The translations under genes were made by a program, and so were the position numbers. Source: Cladocopium goreaui (lineage: Eukaryota; Sar; Dinophyceae; Suessiales; Symbiodiniaceae). Taken from it: a DNA stretch of 64,000 nucleotides. The notes beneath the pieces were generated by a model. That model was not told the origin of the DNA and did not search any database. It saw nothing but the letters and a program-made list of their open reading frames with translations. Of this stretch, positions 11,452-21,275 are shown in pieces (within the stretch, counting starts at the first letter, position 1; the number at the start of each line of letters is the position of its first letter). The DNA lies in NCBI GenBank assembly GCA_947184155.2, contig CAMXCT020006576.1, positions 12,501 to 76,500 of the forward strand. The letters are read 5' to 3'.

Positions 11452-11520
11452 GCCCGCCTCTGGTTCGGCCGCCGCTCCTGCTGGCGGGCCCAGATGTCAG
11501 GCGGGGAATGTGCTGTTGTG
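11452..11520 (+). CDS. Candidate short GC-rich exon
   Basis: CCTAGCAAG|GCC (AG|G acceptor) and GTTGTG|GTATGG (donor) bound 69 nt. The most protein-like frame reads PASGSAAAPAGGPRC, then NVLL. It is surrounded by AT repeats. Product unknown. Confidence 0.33.
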
Positions 11521-11564
11521 GTATGGCACTCCAAAGTTCATAGTTTTGAATTTTATAATATATA

Positions 11565-11745
11565 TATATACATAATATATATAATTATATATATACATAA
11601 TATATATATATACATAATATATATATACATAATATATATATATATACACAATATATATATATATATATACATAATATATATATATAATATACATTATATA
11701 TATATTATATACATACATAATATATAATATATATATATATCAGAG
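11565..11745. repeat. TA-rich microsatellite
   Basis: Almost pure (TA)n with interspersed CATAA. The ORFs of Y/I codons are artefacts. Confidence 0.9.
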
Positions 11746-12185
11746 TTTCTGATTTTTTCAGCATGGCTTCAAGAGTAATTATGTATGAAGATGGATGATT
11801 CAATATTTGGGATCACAAATTGTGTGGGTTCATTGGTATCATATTTTTGAGGAATACGCATATCACGGAAGAAGGAAGCATGATGACACAACCCAGATAA
11901 TCAATGTATGGTGTATTTAAGTGTGCATTTAATTTTTCCATATATTGGGAACAATAATCCCAATTGACTTTCATATTTTTCAGAGAGGTTGGTATACCAC
12001 CAACCAGTCATTGTAGGTACATTGTGTACATATTCCATGGAGGATGCGCGGGTTTTTTCATCGATGTACCGGAGCTCCCAGGGCCATAGAGAAATGGCGT
12101 GCTTGTGATTCGACTTTGAATCACACTCTTCCAGGTCATTTTTGGGTGTACAAAAGTCATTCTGCATACATAGATCTCATTTGTT

Positions 12186-12297
12186 TACCCTCTGGTGATT
12201 TAACGGTTTGCTATGGCAGCTATGGCCCATAGAAATAGATGATTTGAATCATGGTTTGGTGATTTCCCAGTTCGCTACGTTAAATAACCAGAGGGTA
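12186..12297. mobile_element. Family A MITE-like element
   Basis: Ends TACCCTCTGGTGATTTAAC and GTTAAATAACCAGAGGGTA. The core is diverged. Confidence 0.75.
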
Positions 12298-13100
12298 TCT
12301 TTTTTTGGGGGGGGCACCCAAGGAAGTTGTTTGAATCCAGCTATGGCATATGCAAAGTTCGATCTAACTGGGATCCGTGGAGATCCGTGGAGCTGAGGCC
12401 ATGTTTTCGACCAGCGAGGTTTTTTCGTTGAAATTTTCACAAGTCCAATAGGACCAGATGTTTTTTTACCTATGTTTTGTGTCATCTACATTTACCCAGC
12501 TATGTTTTTTTCTTTCACTACCATTTACCGGTAATTTGGGTGGTAAATGGGTAAATGTAGGTGACACAAATAATGATATACGATCCATGTATGGTATTTT
12601 CCCCCAAAAAATCGAGACATTTGATACCATAGATGATATTATTACATGGTTAAAGACACCATAGATGGTACATTTTGAAAAAATGAAAACAACATATTAT
12701 CTAATTATTATAGTGTATCTTGAACCATCAAAAGATATAATCTATGGTATCTTTAACAGTTAACGATTTGGTATAGACAGGGTTGCCCAATTCATAGATA
12801 AATGATAGCCACTCATTTTAGGTCAATGGGTCATGTTGCCTCTATATTTATCCAATTTAGCCACCCTTCTTGGCGTTTGGAGAAACCCTGATATCGTTTA
12901 CCATCGATATCATGGTATCAACTGTCCCATTTGTTGGTGAAAAATAGATATATCATGATATACCCCATAGATGGTACATCAACAATGGTATATCATAGAT
13001 ATCCTATCCATAGATATTTTTTGGTTAAGATGCAATTTTTTGGTAAAGATACCATAACTATCATTTTTTTGGGATCATAGATATCAGCTGACCCGTGCAG
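12298..13100. other. Non-coding AT-rich stretch with imperfect palindromes
   Basis: Contains inverted motifs around 12482-12560 (ACATTTACCCA ... TGGGTAAATGTAGG) and 12590-12760, where ACCATAGATG recurs in both orientations. No coding frame was supported. Confidence 0.5.
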
Positions 13101-13174
13101 GTTCGAGTCCAGCCTCAGATGAGTGCAGGGTACCAGCCGGGAGACCTGAACTTGCCATTTTTCAGCGGCCGGGA
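13101..13174 (+). CDS. Candidate short exon
   Basis: GACCCGTGCAG|GTTCGAG opens a frame reading VRVQPQMSAGYQPGDLNLP, then FFSGRD. The 3' end is uncertain because no clear GT donor follows. It lies between AT-rich blocks. Confidence 0.33.
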
Positions 13175-13457
13175 CAGTTGTGGGCTATAGAAATAGATCG
13201 GATAAAGGGATTTTATAGGTAAAGGATACAGGGATTATTATAAATAGTTTTCAGATGTTTGTAGGTGTTTATGAATTATAGATCTTTATAAATTTGTATA
13301 TATATATATATATAAAGTGATGCTGTAGGCAAATTATCGTGTTTTTTTGAGGGATTTAGAGGTATGAGTATAAATGGATATGATGGGACAATATGGGATT
13401 TACATGATGTAACCATCAACAGGGACTGAATCATCAAACGATGACTCTCTAAACAAA

Positions 13458-13563
13458 TACCCTCTGGTAATTTAACATAGCTATTGAAAATGGCCATTTA
13501 TAGTGGATTTACCCATTAAAAATTGTGATTTTCCATAGTTATGTAAACGTTTACCAGAGGGTA
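13458..13563. mobile_element. Family A MITE-like element (complete)
   Basis: Ends TACCCTCTGGTAATTTAAC and AAACGTTTACCAGAGGGTA. The core runs in the opposite orientation to the copy at 485. Confidence 0.85.
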
Positions 13564-13831
13564 ACATATGGATCATATGGATAATTCATATCAATAGTAA
13601 TATTGAACCAGTATCTTGGATAGCAATGGGGTCCTCAATACTCAATACTCCCATATGGGCTGGAGATCCAACGGCAGAGCTGGTTTGAAGATGGTTTTGT
13701 TTGATGTTTTTGTCGTGGATATGGTTTATTATACCTGGCCCTTCAACTATAATTTATGGAACTTTCGAAGGTTCGGGTAGTGTAAATTCAACTATAATTT
13801 TGATCGATTCTAGATGATTCGACTGACAAGT

Positions 13832-13918
13832 AGTCCTAGTAGTCCTAGTAGTCCTAGTAGTCCTAGTAGTCCTAGTAGTCCTAGTAGTCCTAGTAGTCCT
13901 GGTAGTCCTGGTAGTCCT
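13832..13918. repeat. 9-bp minisatellite TAGTCCTAG
   Basis: About nine copies of GTAGTCCTA. On the minus strand this is AGGACTACT, read as Arg-Thr-Thr in the frame of the adjacent PPR-like exon. Confidence 0.9.
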
Positions 13919-14095
13919 TGAATTGGTTGAGTCATTGAAGCCGCTTTGGGCAGACATAACATTTGGAAAACACGAACAATGGATCACGATATTGCCTGTG
14001 TCAACAAGTTTGGTTTCCCAGGTCCGAAGTTCATGCAACATTCGTTCGGCAACATCCACGTTGTTTTCGGGGCGGGAGACCGAATTGTACGTAGG
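13915..14095 (-). CDS. PPR-like exon
   Basis: A minus-strand frame with strong codon bias reads TYNSVSRPENNVDVAERMLH, then ELRTWETKLVDTGNIVIH. The TYNSV...DVAERMLHEL spacing matches the helix A/helix B pattern of pentatricopeptide repeats, RNA-binding proteins that usually act on organelle transcripts. The frame continues into the AGGACTACT minisatellite (13832-13918). The acceptor is not clear. A 131-codon plus-strand ORF (13946-14341) overlaps but is less coding-like in this part. Confidence 0.42.
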
Positions 14096-14505
14096 TTTTT
14101 TATTGTGTTTTATCGTTTACAGAATGTCGGGGTAACCAGGAAGGGACTTTGTTTAGCCATTTTTGGGGGGGGATTTGAGTGGCCAATCAGCAATCGCCAG
14201 TACTATTGCCTAATAATATCACCCCTATTGGTGGCCAAAACAATATGTTTTTGGGTTGATTTCCTTTATCAATCCTGGCTGCTAGGTTTGATGTGTGTGT
14301 TCTATATTGGTTGTGTCCATGCCGGTATACAATATACATGACTTGTAAATGTTTCTTTAGACTTTGACCTTAGAGCCATGCACGATATGTTTTACGTTCA
14401 ACCCGCACAATGGATTGATCCGGGCTGACTTTTGGAGGACTCAACCATCGACCATGACTTGATTTGTAACATGTGATATCCTTGGTTGTTATAGAATTCC
14501 CATGA

Positions 14506-14607
14506 CTGGTTGGTGGTTCGGAACACGAATTTTATTTTCCATAATATATGGGATAATCCGTCCCATTGACTTTCATATTTTTCAAGATGGTCACGACCAC
14601 CAACCAG
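14506..14607. mobile_element. Family B MITE-like element (complete)
   Basis: Arms CTGGTTGGTGGTTCGGAAC and ACGACCACCAACCAG; core CCATAATATATGGGAT and CCCATTGACTTTCATATT. Confidence 0.85.
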
Positions 14608-14731
14608 ATGATATTCAGCGTTGCTCCAAGCCATTCTAGGTCAATGATAGCCACGTTTGGGTCTTCAGACCCAATTTACCTCCCAAACGTACGTACCTGG
14701 AGTGTTTGGAGCAACCTTAATTCTACCCTGA

Positions 14732-14861
14732 TACCCTTTGGTTATTTAACGGAGCTATGGCAGCGCCCATGAAAATAGATGATAAGCATGATGCTTTAGC
14801 TATTAATAGCATGGTGATTTTCCATGGCGAACCGGGAACCGTTCGTCATAACCAGAGGATA
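14732..14861. mobile_element. Family A MITE-like element, long variant
   Basis: 130 bp. Ends TACCCTTTGGTTATTTAAC and GTCATAACCAGAGGATA, with extra internal palindromic sequence. Confidence 0.65.
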
Positions 14862-14961
14862 ATACCAATCGAAGTTCATTGGTTGGTCATCCCTGCAAGG
14901 CCATCTGCACTGTCTGCACTGACTTCTCCCAGACGACCAGGCGCAGTTATCCTATGTTTCA

Positions 14962-15042
14962 TGGTGTTTATATTAGTGTTTATATTAGTGTTTATATTAG
15001 TGTTTATATTAGTGTTTATATTAGTGTTTATATTAGTGTTTA
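14962..15042. repeat. 12-bp minisatellite GTTTATATTAGT
   Basis: About six and a half perfect copies of GTTTATATTAGT. Confidence 0.9.
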
Positions 15043-15624
15043 TAGCTTCGCCCCATATTTCCTGAAAGCTAAAGTTTGTAGTTTGTATCTTTGACAAGTG
15101 GTTACAGTTCAAAGGCGTCGGTTCTGATATATATATATATATGTATATAATTATATTATATATATGTGTGTGTATGTATCATTACAAGTGATTGTAACAT
15201 CCCAAGAGTGCCCACACTACGAATGGGAATCCCACGGCCCGTTGGTTTTCCATCACTTTTCCCAAGTCGATCAGCTTGATGTAGATTCCTTCTACAGATG
15301 CTGTTTGGCTCCAACATGTTTCGAGAAAAGCCTAGTTGCCTATAGTATTCAGCTACTTTGGGCTCGCCTATGATTTTGTCACTTGTTTTTTCTGGGTGTG
15401 AACATTTCGATGTAATACTTTATGGTTATTGAAGACATTGGAATGATTGCGAGAATTTTCCATAAATGTCATTAAACGTCCATGTTCCATACTTGTAAGA
15501 CACATTTCAATATTTTAAGGATGTTCTTTTATTATGAAACATGCATGTTGATCTATCTATTTCTACATAAATACTGACTATTCAAAGTATAAGTATAGAT
15601 ATGTCTACATAGTATGGACAGCAT

Positions 15625-15935
15625 TTTATGTATATATATATATACATCTGAGACTCATGTAGTATTGATTATTAATGATTGCAGTTTTACTGTCTACATA
15701 TATATATATATGTTTTACTGTATATATATATATGTATGTATATTATATATATATATATTATGTGTATATATATTATGTATAAATATATATATATATTGTA
15801 TATATATATATATACATGTTTATATATACATAATATATATATATACATATATATATATACACATGTATATTATGTATATATATATATACACATACACATG
15901 TATACATATATATATATATATGTCATTAGTAATTA
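15625..15935. repeat. TA/CATA microsatellite block
   Basis: Long (TA)n interrupted by ATG, CAC and GTA. The Y/I-rich ORFs are artefacts. Confidence 0.9.
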
Positions 15936-16117
15936 GTATATGGCATTCATATCAAACATATATGTATTTATGATCAGTTTTCGACGTTTACTCCGCCAGG
16001 TTCACCCAGCAAGTTGTCTCCTGGCCAAGAGGCGACCCGGCAACTCTGTGGAATTCTGTGGATAAAAAAGGTTGGATTTAACAAAGAAAACCGGAAAACC
16101 ATAGGAGAATGGAGTTT

Positions 16118-16231
16118 TACCCTCTGGTAAACGTTTATATACATAGCTATGGAAAATCCCTATTTTTAATAGGTAAATCCACTATTTCGATGGCCATGTT
16201 CAATAGCTATTTGTATGTTTACCAGTTGGGA
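16118..16231. mobile_element. Family A MITE-like element
   Basis: Ends TACCCTCTGGTAAACGTTTA and ATGTTTACCAGTTGGGA. The right end is mutated. Confidence 0.75.
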
Positions 16232-16629
16232 ACAAAATTGTGAATTGAACATGTTTTCACCAACAAACTGTGATTTTAAGATATATAAAATAGGGATCCA
16301 ACCAAAATCCCATGGGTTATCATCATGTTTCCTGTTAAATTCGGCAATAATTGGGGTATAATTGGGGTTATACACCATTCTCAGATACACCAAAGTTCTC
16401 ATGCTGGGTGAAGTTTCGGATGACGTTTGCTACCGGATTATGAAAGTAGCAAATATCATGTGTATATATATATATATATATGTAGTATGTATATAGTTAT
16501 ATTTATGTAACATGATCAAACATGACTGTATATTTTTAGATATGTAATACATGTAAAATATGACCTTGATCATACAATAATAACATGTATATTTTTATAT
16601 CCAAACAACATTCACACCATCGCTCCTTT

Positions 16630-16792
16630 TTATGGTTTTTCACTCACGACGGTGAGGCTGCAGCCAGCAAGACCTCGAGAGGTATGCGATACTCTTCCGC
16701 AGGCTGGGGAGTTCACCTTCATAGCTATGCAAGAAATTGCCGGTACTGCCGGTAGACCAACAGTGGGGCATGATGAGCTTGAAACACATTGA
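16630..16792 (+). CDS. Candidate exon, unknown product
   Basis: The plus frame reads LTTVRLQPARPREVCDTLPQ, then AGEFTFIAMQEIAGTAGR and PTVGHDELETH, and ends at TGA (16790-16792). Codons show strong coding bias (GCT ATG CAA GAA ATT GCC). The 5' boundary lies somewhere after the AT-rich DNA at 16600. ACA|GTGGGG at about 16762 is an alternative donor, in which case this is an internal exon. The opposing minus ORF looks less natural. Confidence 0.42.
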
Positions 16793-17138
16793 TGCTTGAG
16801 AGGTTCAAAGTTCGCTGCATGTTTGCTGTTCGTCCTAGTTGGCAGTGAAGTCAGCGCAGTGCTCAAGAGCATAGATGTTTGTAGATGGTACCGGGATGTA
16901 GAGTGTTGCATACTGCAAATGACTAACTATATTATATAGTGTGACCTGTGACATACTATATTATATACACGACATATCATGTGTGTTGATTGTGATGCTG
17001 TATGATATCTATTATATTCATATACTCTTACCCTACACACACATGTAATATGTATATATATAATACATAGAGAGAAAAAGGGAGAGATACACAGTCCCTC
17101 TATGTGCCCGTATCTTTGAGACCTTTGGACAGCATCAG

Positions 17139-17241
17139 GGCGCACCTATGAGAAGGGGCAGACCAATGTAGCAACAGCACGGGTCCAAGTAGCCCGCAGA
17201 GTGTCAGAAAATCCGTACTCAGAAGCAGACAAGAAACACAG
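17139..17241 (+). CDS. Exon 1 of a gene with MITE introns
   Basis: AGCATCAG|GG (AG|G acceptor) opens a frame reading TYEKGQTNVATARVQVARR, then VSENPYSEADKKH. It is highly charged, helix-like and clearly coding in codon pattern. The frame runs to CACAG|GA, 6 bp before the family B element at 17247. A GA donor here, or the element's CTG|GT donor at 17250, could end it. The GA choice leaves two bases and matches the next segment. Product unknown. Confidence 0.47.
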
Positions 17242-17246
17242 GAAAT

Positions 17247-17346
17247 CTGGTTGGTGGTTTGGAACATGAATTTTATTTTCCCCAATATTGCGATGATGAT
17301 CCAATCTGACAAATATATTTCAAAGGGGGTTGAAACCACCAACCAG
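17247..17346. mobile_element. Family B MITE-like element sitting as an intron
   Basis: Arms CTGGTTGGTGGTTTGGAAC and GTTGAAACCACCAACCAG. The right end AACCAG is followed at once by the open segment 17347-17395. Confidence 0.85.
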
Positions 17347-17395
17347 AAATGGAATTTCCACACTTTGGCACAGAAAGATAAAGAATTACCCTCTG
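17347..17395 (+). CDS. Exon 2: 49-nt coding segment between two MITEs
   Basis: Lies exactly between the right end of a family B element (ACCAG|) and the donor inside the left end of a family A element (CTCTG|GTAAAC). One base plus 16 codons reads NGISTLWHRKIKNYPL and ends in phase 0. That joins exon 1 in phase if the GA donor is used, and joins exon 3 in phase 0. A second frame (KWNFHTLAQKDKELPS) is also open, so the frame is not certain. Confidence 0.4.
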
Positions 17396-17491
17396 GTAAA
17401 CTAACATAACTATGGAAAATCACCATTTTCAATGGGAAAATCCACTATAAATGGCCATTTTCAATAGCTATTTTGGCATAACCAGAGGGTA
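17387..17491. mobile_element. Family A MITE-like element sitting as an intron
   Basis: Ends TACCCTCTGGTAAACTAAC and GGCATAACCAGAGGGTA. The predicted intron, GTAAAC...ACCAG at 17396-17485, is 90 nt and lies entirely inside the element. Confidence 0.85.
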
Positions 17492-17600
17492 ATAAAGCAG
17501 AATGCCATGGGAGTAGTTGTTTGGCACCCGGTCGAGATTGCCAACCTCCCCAATGTTGGGTCGAATTTTGGCCATGGCCATGACTATTTTAAACATGACA
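17486..17600 (+). CDS. Exon 3 of the MITE-intron gene
   Basis: Begins at the AG in the right end of the family A element (AACCAG|AGGGTA). It reads VIKQNAMGVVVWHPVEIANL, then PNVGSNFGHGHDYFK, with good coding codons, and runs into a family E element whose left end GGGTTTGTCTG offers donors. Sequence past that element (17710-17800) stays open in more than one frame. Function unknown. Confidence 0.45.
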
Positions 17601-17714
17601 TGGGTTTGTCTGAAAATGTTGGGTTAATCTTCCCAATGAAATAGCCATTTAATAGGGATAATGATCAGCAAAACCATTGGGTTTAGGGGTACACTATTTT
17701 CAGACAAACCCACA
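17601..17714. mobile_element. Family E inverted-repeat element
   Basis: Arms TGGGTTTGTCTGAAAATG and ACTATTTTCAGACAAACCCA. The right arm contains CTATTTTCAG, a near-ideal acceptor. Relatives occur at 25542, 40127 and 44143. Confidence 0.75.
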
Positions 17715-17938
17715 TGGGTATATGGAAATCCTGGTTCAATCTGTTTCAATGGAAAATCTCGTCAGTAGTCCCTTTTTGTTGAGGCTTTCTATCCCCTTCC
17801 ATCCCTGATTAAAATCACCACATTGCCAAGGTACTCGGTTCACACGAGTCCTCGCTTCACAACCTGTGGGGGATGCACAGAGACGGGTTTGGGGCGCTCG
17901 GGCTGAAAGATTGTTTCAGACATACCGTGGATGGGCCA

Positions 17939-18037
17939 GCGAAATCCTGCACCAGTTGATAGGTGGCAGCCCCATCCCATTATTTTGGATGGTTTTCAAC
18001 CATCCTTTTGGATCCTTTTCGTGGTGCAGGATTTCGC
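17939..18037. mobile_element. Family D inverted repeat
   Basis: GCGAAATCCTGCACCAG ... GTGGTGCAGGATTTCGC: perfect 13-bp arms with a core containing ATTTTGGATGG. Confidence 0.75.
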
Positions 18038-18394
18038 AACCCACAGCTCAATGATGTTCAATGCCGAGTTGTTGGACACTGTTGTGATTCCAACACAGCT
18101 TGGTGGTTCCAATTTTCACTGACGAACTTCTGCCTTGCTCCTATTGTGCAAAAATGATGTTCAATGAGTTTAATGAATCTACTTGATGAATTAATCTTAA
18201 TAATCTTAACTAGCTGTTTGGCAGTGACAACAAAAATTCCCTTGCCTCAGGAGAATTATCTAGGCAGTGCTTTACACGTGTATATATATATATATTATAT
18301 ATAATATATATATACATACATACATATATATATGTGTGTATTTCAAGAAATGTCGTGATTTGGGGCCAATGCTCAACTGAATATGGCCAGTGAT

Positions 18395-18835
18395 TCATGG
18401 CCAGCAAGTTGCCGGCGGCCAGAAACTTGAGCCCCAATCCTGCAGGACAGCCAGCAAGCCAGTGAAACCAGGTGCGATCAGGGACCCAGATGGTGGTTCA
18501 AATATAGGGTGGACTCCGGGTGGACTCCGGGCGATGGGGATTTCACCCAATAAAAACAGGGATTTCACGAGCAAGAAATGGGTTTCGGAGCATAAAAGGT
18601 CAGGATATTTGGCAAACAGCTGGCGAGCGAAAAATTGGAGCCAACAAACATGAAATGGGAATGCAACTCTAAATTCCAAAGGGACCATGCCCATCGAAAA
18701 TCTCTCAAACTGACCAAAAAACGCTGGTGCAGCCACACAGTCAGATCGGTATGTGCAAGAACCTGAAAGCTGGTGCCCCGCAGTTAGAAGTTGATTTATA
18801 ACGTCCATTATATAAACTATAGATCGATCGCCCAT
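18395..18835 (-). CDS. Long minus-strand ORF, unknown product
   Basis: 146 codons without a stop, ending TGA at 18395-18397. It reads DRSIVYIMDVINQLLTAG, FSMGMVPLEFRVAFPFHVCW and KSLFLLGEIPIARSPPGVHP. It is hydrophobic and aromatic-rich, with no clear signal peptide. The length is unlikely by chance at this base composition. A plus-strand frame (GGQKLEPQSCRTASKPVKPG) overlaps the GC-rich 3' half and is the main alternative. It could be a terminal exon or a complete small gene. Confidence 0.42.
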   Translation of the reverse strand: MGDRSIVYIMDVINQLLTAGHQLSGSCTYRSDCVAAPAFFGQFERFSMGMVPLEFRVAFPFHVCWLQFFARQLFAKYPDLLCSETHFLLVKSLFLLGEIPIARSPPGVHPIFEPPSGSLIAPGFTGLLAVLQDWGSSFWPPATCWP

Positions 18836-19107
18836 TATATAAACTCTATATCAAACACAAACCATAGTTCACTTGGTCGTAAACCAGCTGAGTTTTGGGC
18901 TCGGGCAAAGAATTATAGGACGTTCCCACCACTGGACTGACTAGTGGCTTTGAAATTGATCCCTGTTGGCTTTCATGATTCTTCTGTGTGTTTTGGGGGA
19001 GGATGCCCTGGGTTTGTGATATTGCACCATTAAGTAGAACCCGCTACAAAAATCATCTCTGCCTTGAACTCCCACGTTTTGTGTTGAAGCTCTCTTGGTG
19101 TCTTTAA

Positions 19108-19390
19108 ATGTAGTGATTTAACCATCGTTCACCTTTTTATTCACCACTATTACAGTAACTTAACTATAACCATCATGAAGCCATTGCTAAAACCATTAGT
19201 AACCATTAACATGTTATGAATTTCACATATTTTTTCTTAACCATTGTTAACTAACCATAATTTAACCACTAACATATCTGGTTGGTGGTTTGGAACATTT
19301 GGATTATTTGTCCATCTATTGGGAATAATAATCCCAACTGACGAACTCCATCATTTTTCAGAGGGGTAGGTCAACCACCAACCACCAACC
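19108..19390. repeat. Second copy of the about 285-bp dispersed repeat
   Basis: Matches 8336-8620 with small indels and ends with the family B element at 19278-19390 (CTGGTTGGTGGTTTGGAAC ... ACCACCAACCAACC). Confidence 0.75.
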
Positions 19391-19430
19391 ATGGTTTTTT
19401 TCCCGCTGAGTTCACAATGCTTTTTCACAG

Positions 19431-19536
19431 GCAGCCGCTGCTATCGCAGCTCCAGCTGTAGTTCCAGCCTCGATGGCAACTCCCCGAGGCGCGCTGAAAA
19501 AAAACACAGACGCCGAGTTGTGGCCATCCGAAAAAG
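19431..19536 (+). CDS. Candidate Ala/Pro-rich exon
   Basis: TTTTTCACAG|GCAGCC is a strong acceptor and AAAAAG|GTTAAT a donor. The 106-nt frame reads AAAIAAPAVVPASMATPRG, then LKKNTDAELWPSE. The intron then begins with a GTTAATAGTGG repeat. Low-complexity linker; product unknown. Confidence 0.38.
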
Positions 19537-19898
19537 GTTAATAGTGGTGAATTTTGATGAATAGTGGTTAAGAATGGTTAATACTGGTAATTAATTCAGG
19601 ATGGTATTCAGGGAAAAGGGATGTTTTCACAAGTTTTTAAGCAGTTAACCAATTCATTTTGATTCATTTTGCATATGATTGCATATGAACAAACACAGGC
19701 CGAACTGGCATGAACTGGCCATCCTAAGGTTAATGGTTAATAGTGGTTAATAGTGGTTAATCATGATTAACAATGGTTAATAGTGGCTAATACTGGTGAT
19801 TTATGTGATTACAGTAATAGATATTAATAGTAACGATTACGCCCATTTAGTTCGGAGATTTCCCAGCTAGCCATGTTTGATTGCAGGAGCCTAAGATG

Positions 19899-20062
19899 TT
19901 AACCAGGAGAAAAATGGTACAGGAGGAAAGAAATGGCTTTGTTTGGGAAAATGTTGGTGAACTTTGCGAGTCTTGCTCTCCGTGTAGGTGCGACTGACTT
20001 AAAACACTGGCCAGGATTATCTGTATCCAGCGCAAGATACCGGATCCCATGTGCCACAAGTC
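19899..20062 (-). CDS. Terminal exon of a three-exon minus-strand gene
   Basis: Acceptor TTTCGTCTCAAG|GA. The frame (phase +2 nt) reads LVAHGIRYLALDTDNPGQC, FKSVAPTRRARLAKFTN and IFPNKAISFLLYHFSPG, with stop TAA (19899-19901). The acceptor phase matches the donor phase of the exon at 20139-20185. Codon bias is strong. No family recognised. Confidence 0.58.
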
Positions 20063-20138
20063 CTTGAGACGAAATCCAGGCACAATGGGCCTTTTGGTGA
20101 TGGAGGTGATGGACATTTCTATCATAGCTATGGGTGAC

Positions 20139-20185
20139 CTTTCGCAACCACCTGGATTCCTCCACTGGCAAGCTTCGGATCGGAC
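20139..20185 (-). CDS. 47-nt internal exon of the same minus-strand gene
   Basis: Acceptor TTGTTGCCAG|G, donor GCGAAAG|GTCACC. It reads SDPKLASGGIQVVAK and leaves one base that completes Gly with the next exon. The intron to the terminal exon is 76 nt, GT-AG. Confidence 0.55.
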
Positions 20186-20426
20186 CTGGCAACAATGGTG
20201 CCATTGATCAAGGTGTGTCGCAGAGGGCAAGGTATGCAGCAGATATTAGGGCAAGGTATGTTAGAATCTTGTCAAGCTCACCAGATATTATGGCTTTAGA
20301 TTGGGAAATTTCCCAAAGGTCACCAACCAGTTCAGGTTCAGATATTACAAACTATGTTAATGGTTCCAGAACTAGATATATATATAATTGTTCCCGGTTG
20401 ATTTTTGACAGAGGGGGTGAGCTCAC

Positions 20427-20745
20427 TGAACAACCTTTTTTGGTGATTGATGATAAAGTAAACAGTAGCGCCCAAGCTGGCCCCAAACGATATCATTGCC
20501 AAAATATGAGCAATTGGGTTGGTCTGAAAATACTTTTTCCACTTGTTTTTCCACTTTGCTGACCATCTGAGGGCTGTGCCTGCTGGCGATTTGTCCGCGC
20601 GGAGAAGGTCAAAAGAAACAGCCTTGAGAACTTGAATATATAACAGGCAACATCGATAAAGGAAATAGCCTCGCCCAAAAAAATCATGGAATCCAATCAC
20701 CCATTTTGCCATTGTCACCATTTTACACTTTTGCCGCTTGAATGG
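20427..20745 (-). CDS. 319-nt exon with a membrane segment, same strand and probably same gene
   Basis: Acceptor AACTGTAG|CCATTC and donor TTGTTCA|GTGAGC enclose 106 codons without a stop. It begins PFKRQKCKMVTMAKWVIG, continues LLRADKSPAGTALRWSAKWK, and ends with one probable membrane helix, AHILAMISFGASLGATVYFI, followed by NHQKRLF. Codon bias is clear. The phase does not directly fit the 20139-20185 exon (1 nt left against 2 needed), so an intervening exon in 20186-20426 is likely, or the two belong to different genes. Could be an organellar or other membrane protein; not recognised. Confidence 0.58.
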
Positions 20746-20904
20746 CTACAGTTCGGGGTTTGCTGCAAGCACAGTGAAAACTCCCAGGCGCGTACGTGGA
20801 GCCTTCGAAAGGGCACACAGCGCCGGGGTCCTCGGGGTCCTCGGTTGTGGGAATGACCAGGGGGCAAGCCTCTACCGTGGCGTCAAAAATGTTGTTTTCA
20901 CCTA

Positions 20905-21275
20905 TAAATTATATTATATATATATATTATATGTTATATATCATATATATTATATATTATAAATATTATATATAATATATATATATATATGATATATATA
21001 TATATATATATGTTATATATATAATATATATAATATATAATATATATAATATATAATGTATATAATATATAACATATAATATATATAATATATAACATAT
21101 AATATATATAATATATAATATATATTATATTATATTGTATATATATATATCAGATTATCATATATATATATATATATAAATAATATATATATAGATAATA
21201 TATAATATATATAAATAATATAATATATATATATATATAAATAATATAATATATATAAATATATATATATCATTA
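20905..21275. repeat. Long TA microsatellite
   Basis: About 370 bp of (TA)n with irregular AT interruptions (TATAATATA). Confidence 0.9.

Noticed and set aside
13946-14341. 131-codon plus ORF
   Set aside because: The first part overlaps the PPR-like minus exon, which has better codon bias. The second part is hydrophobic with no splice context.
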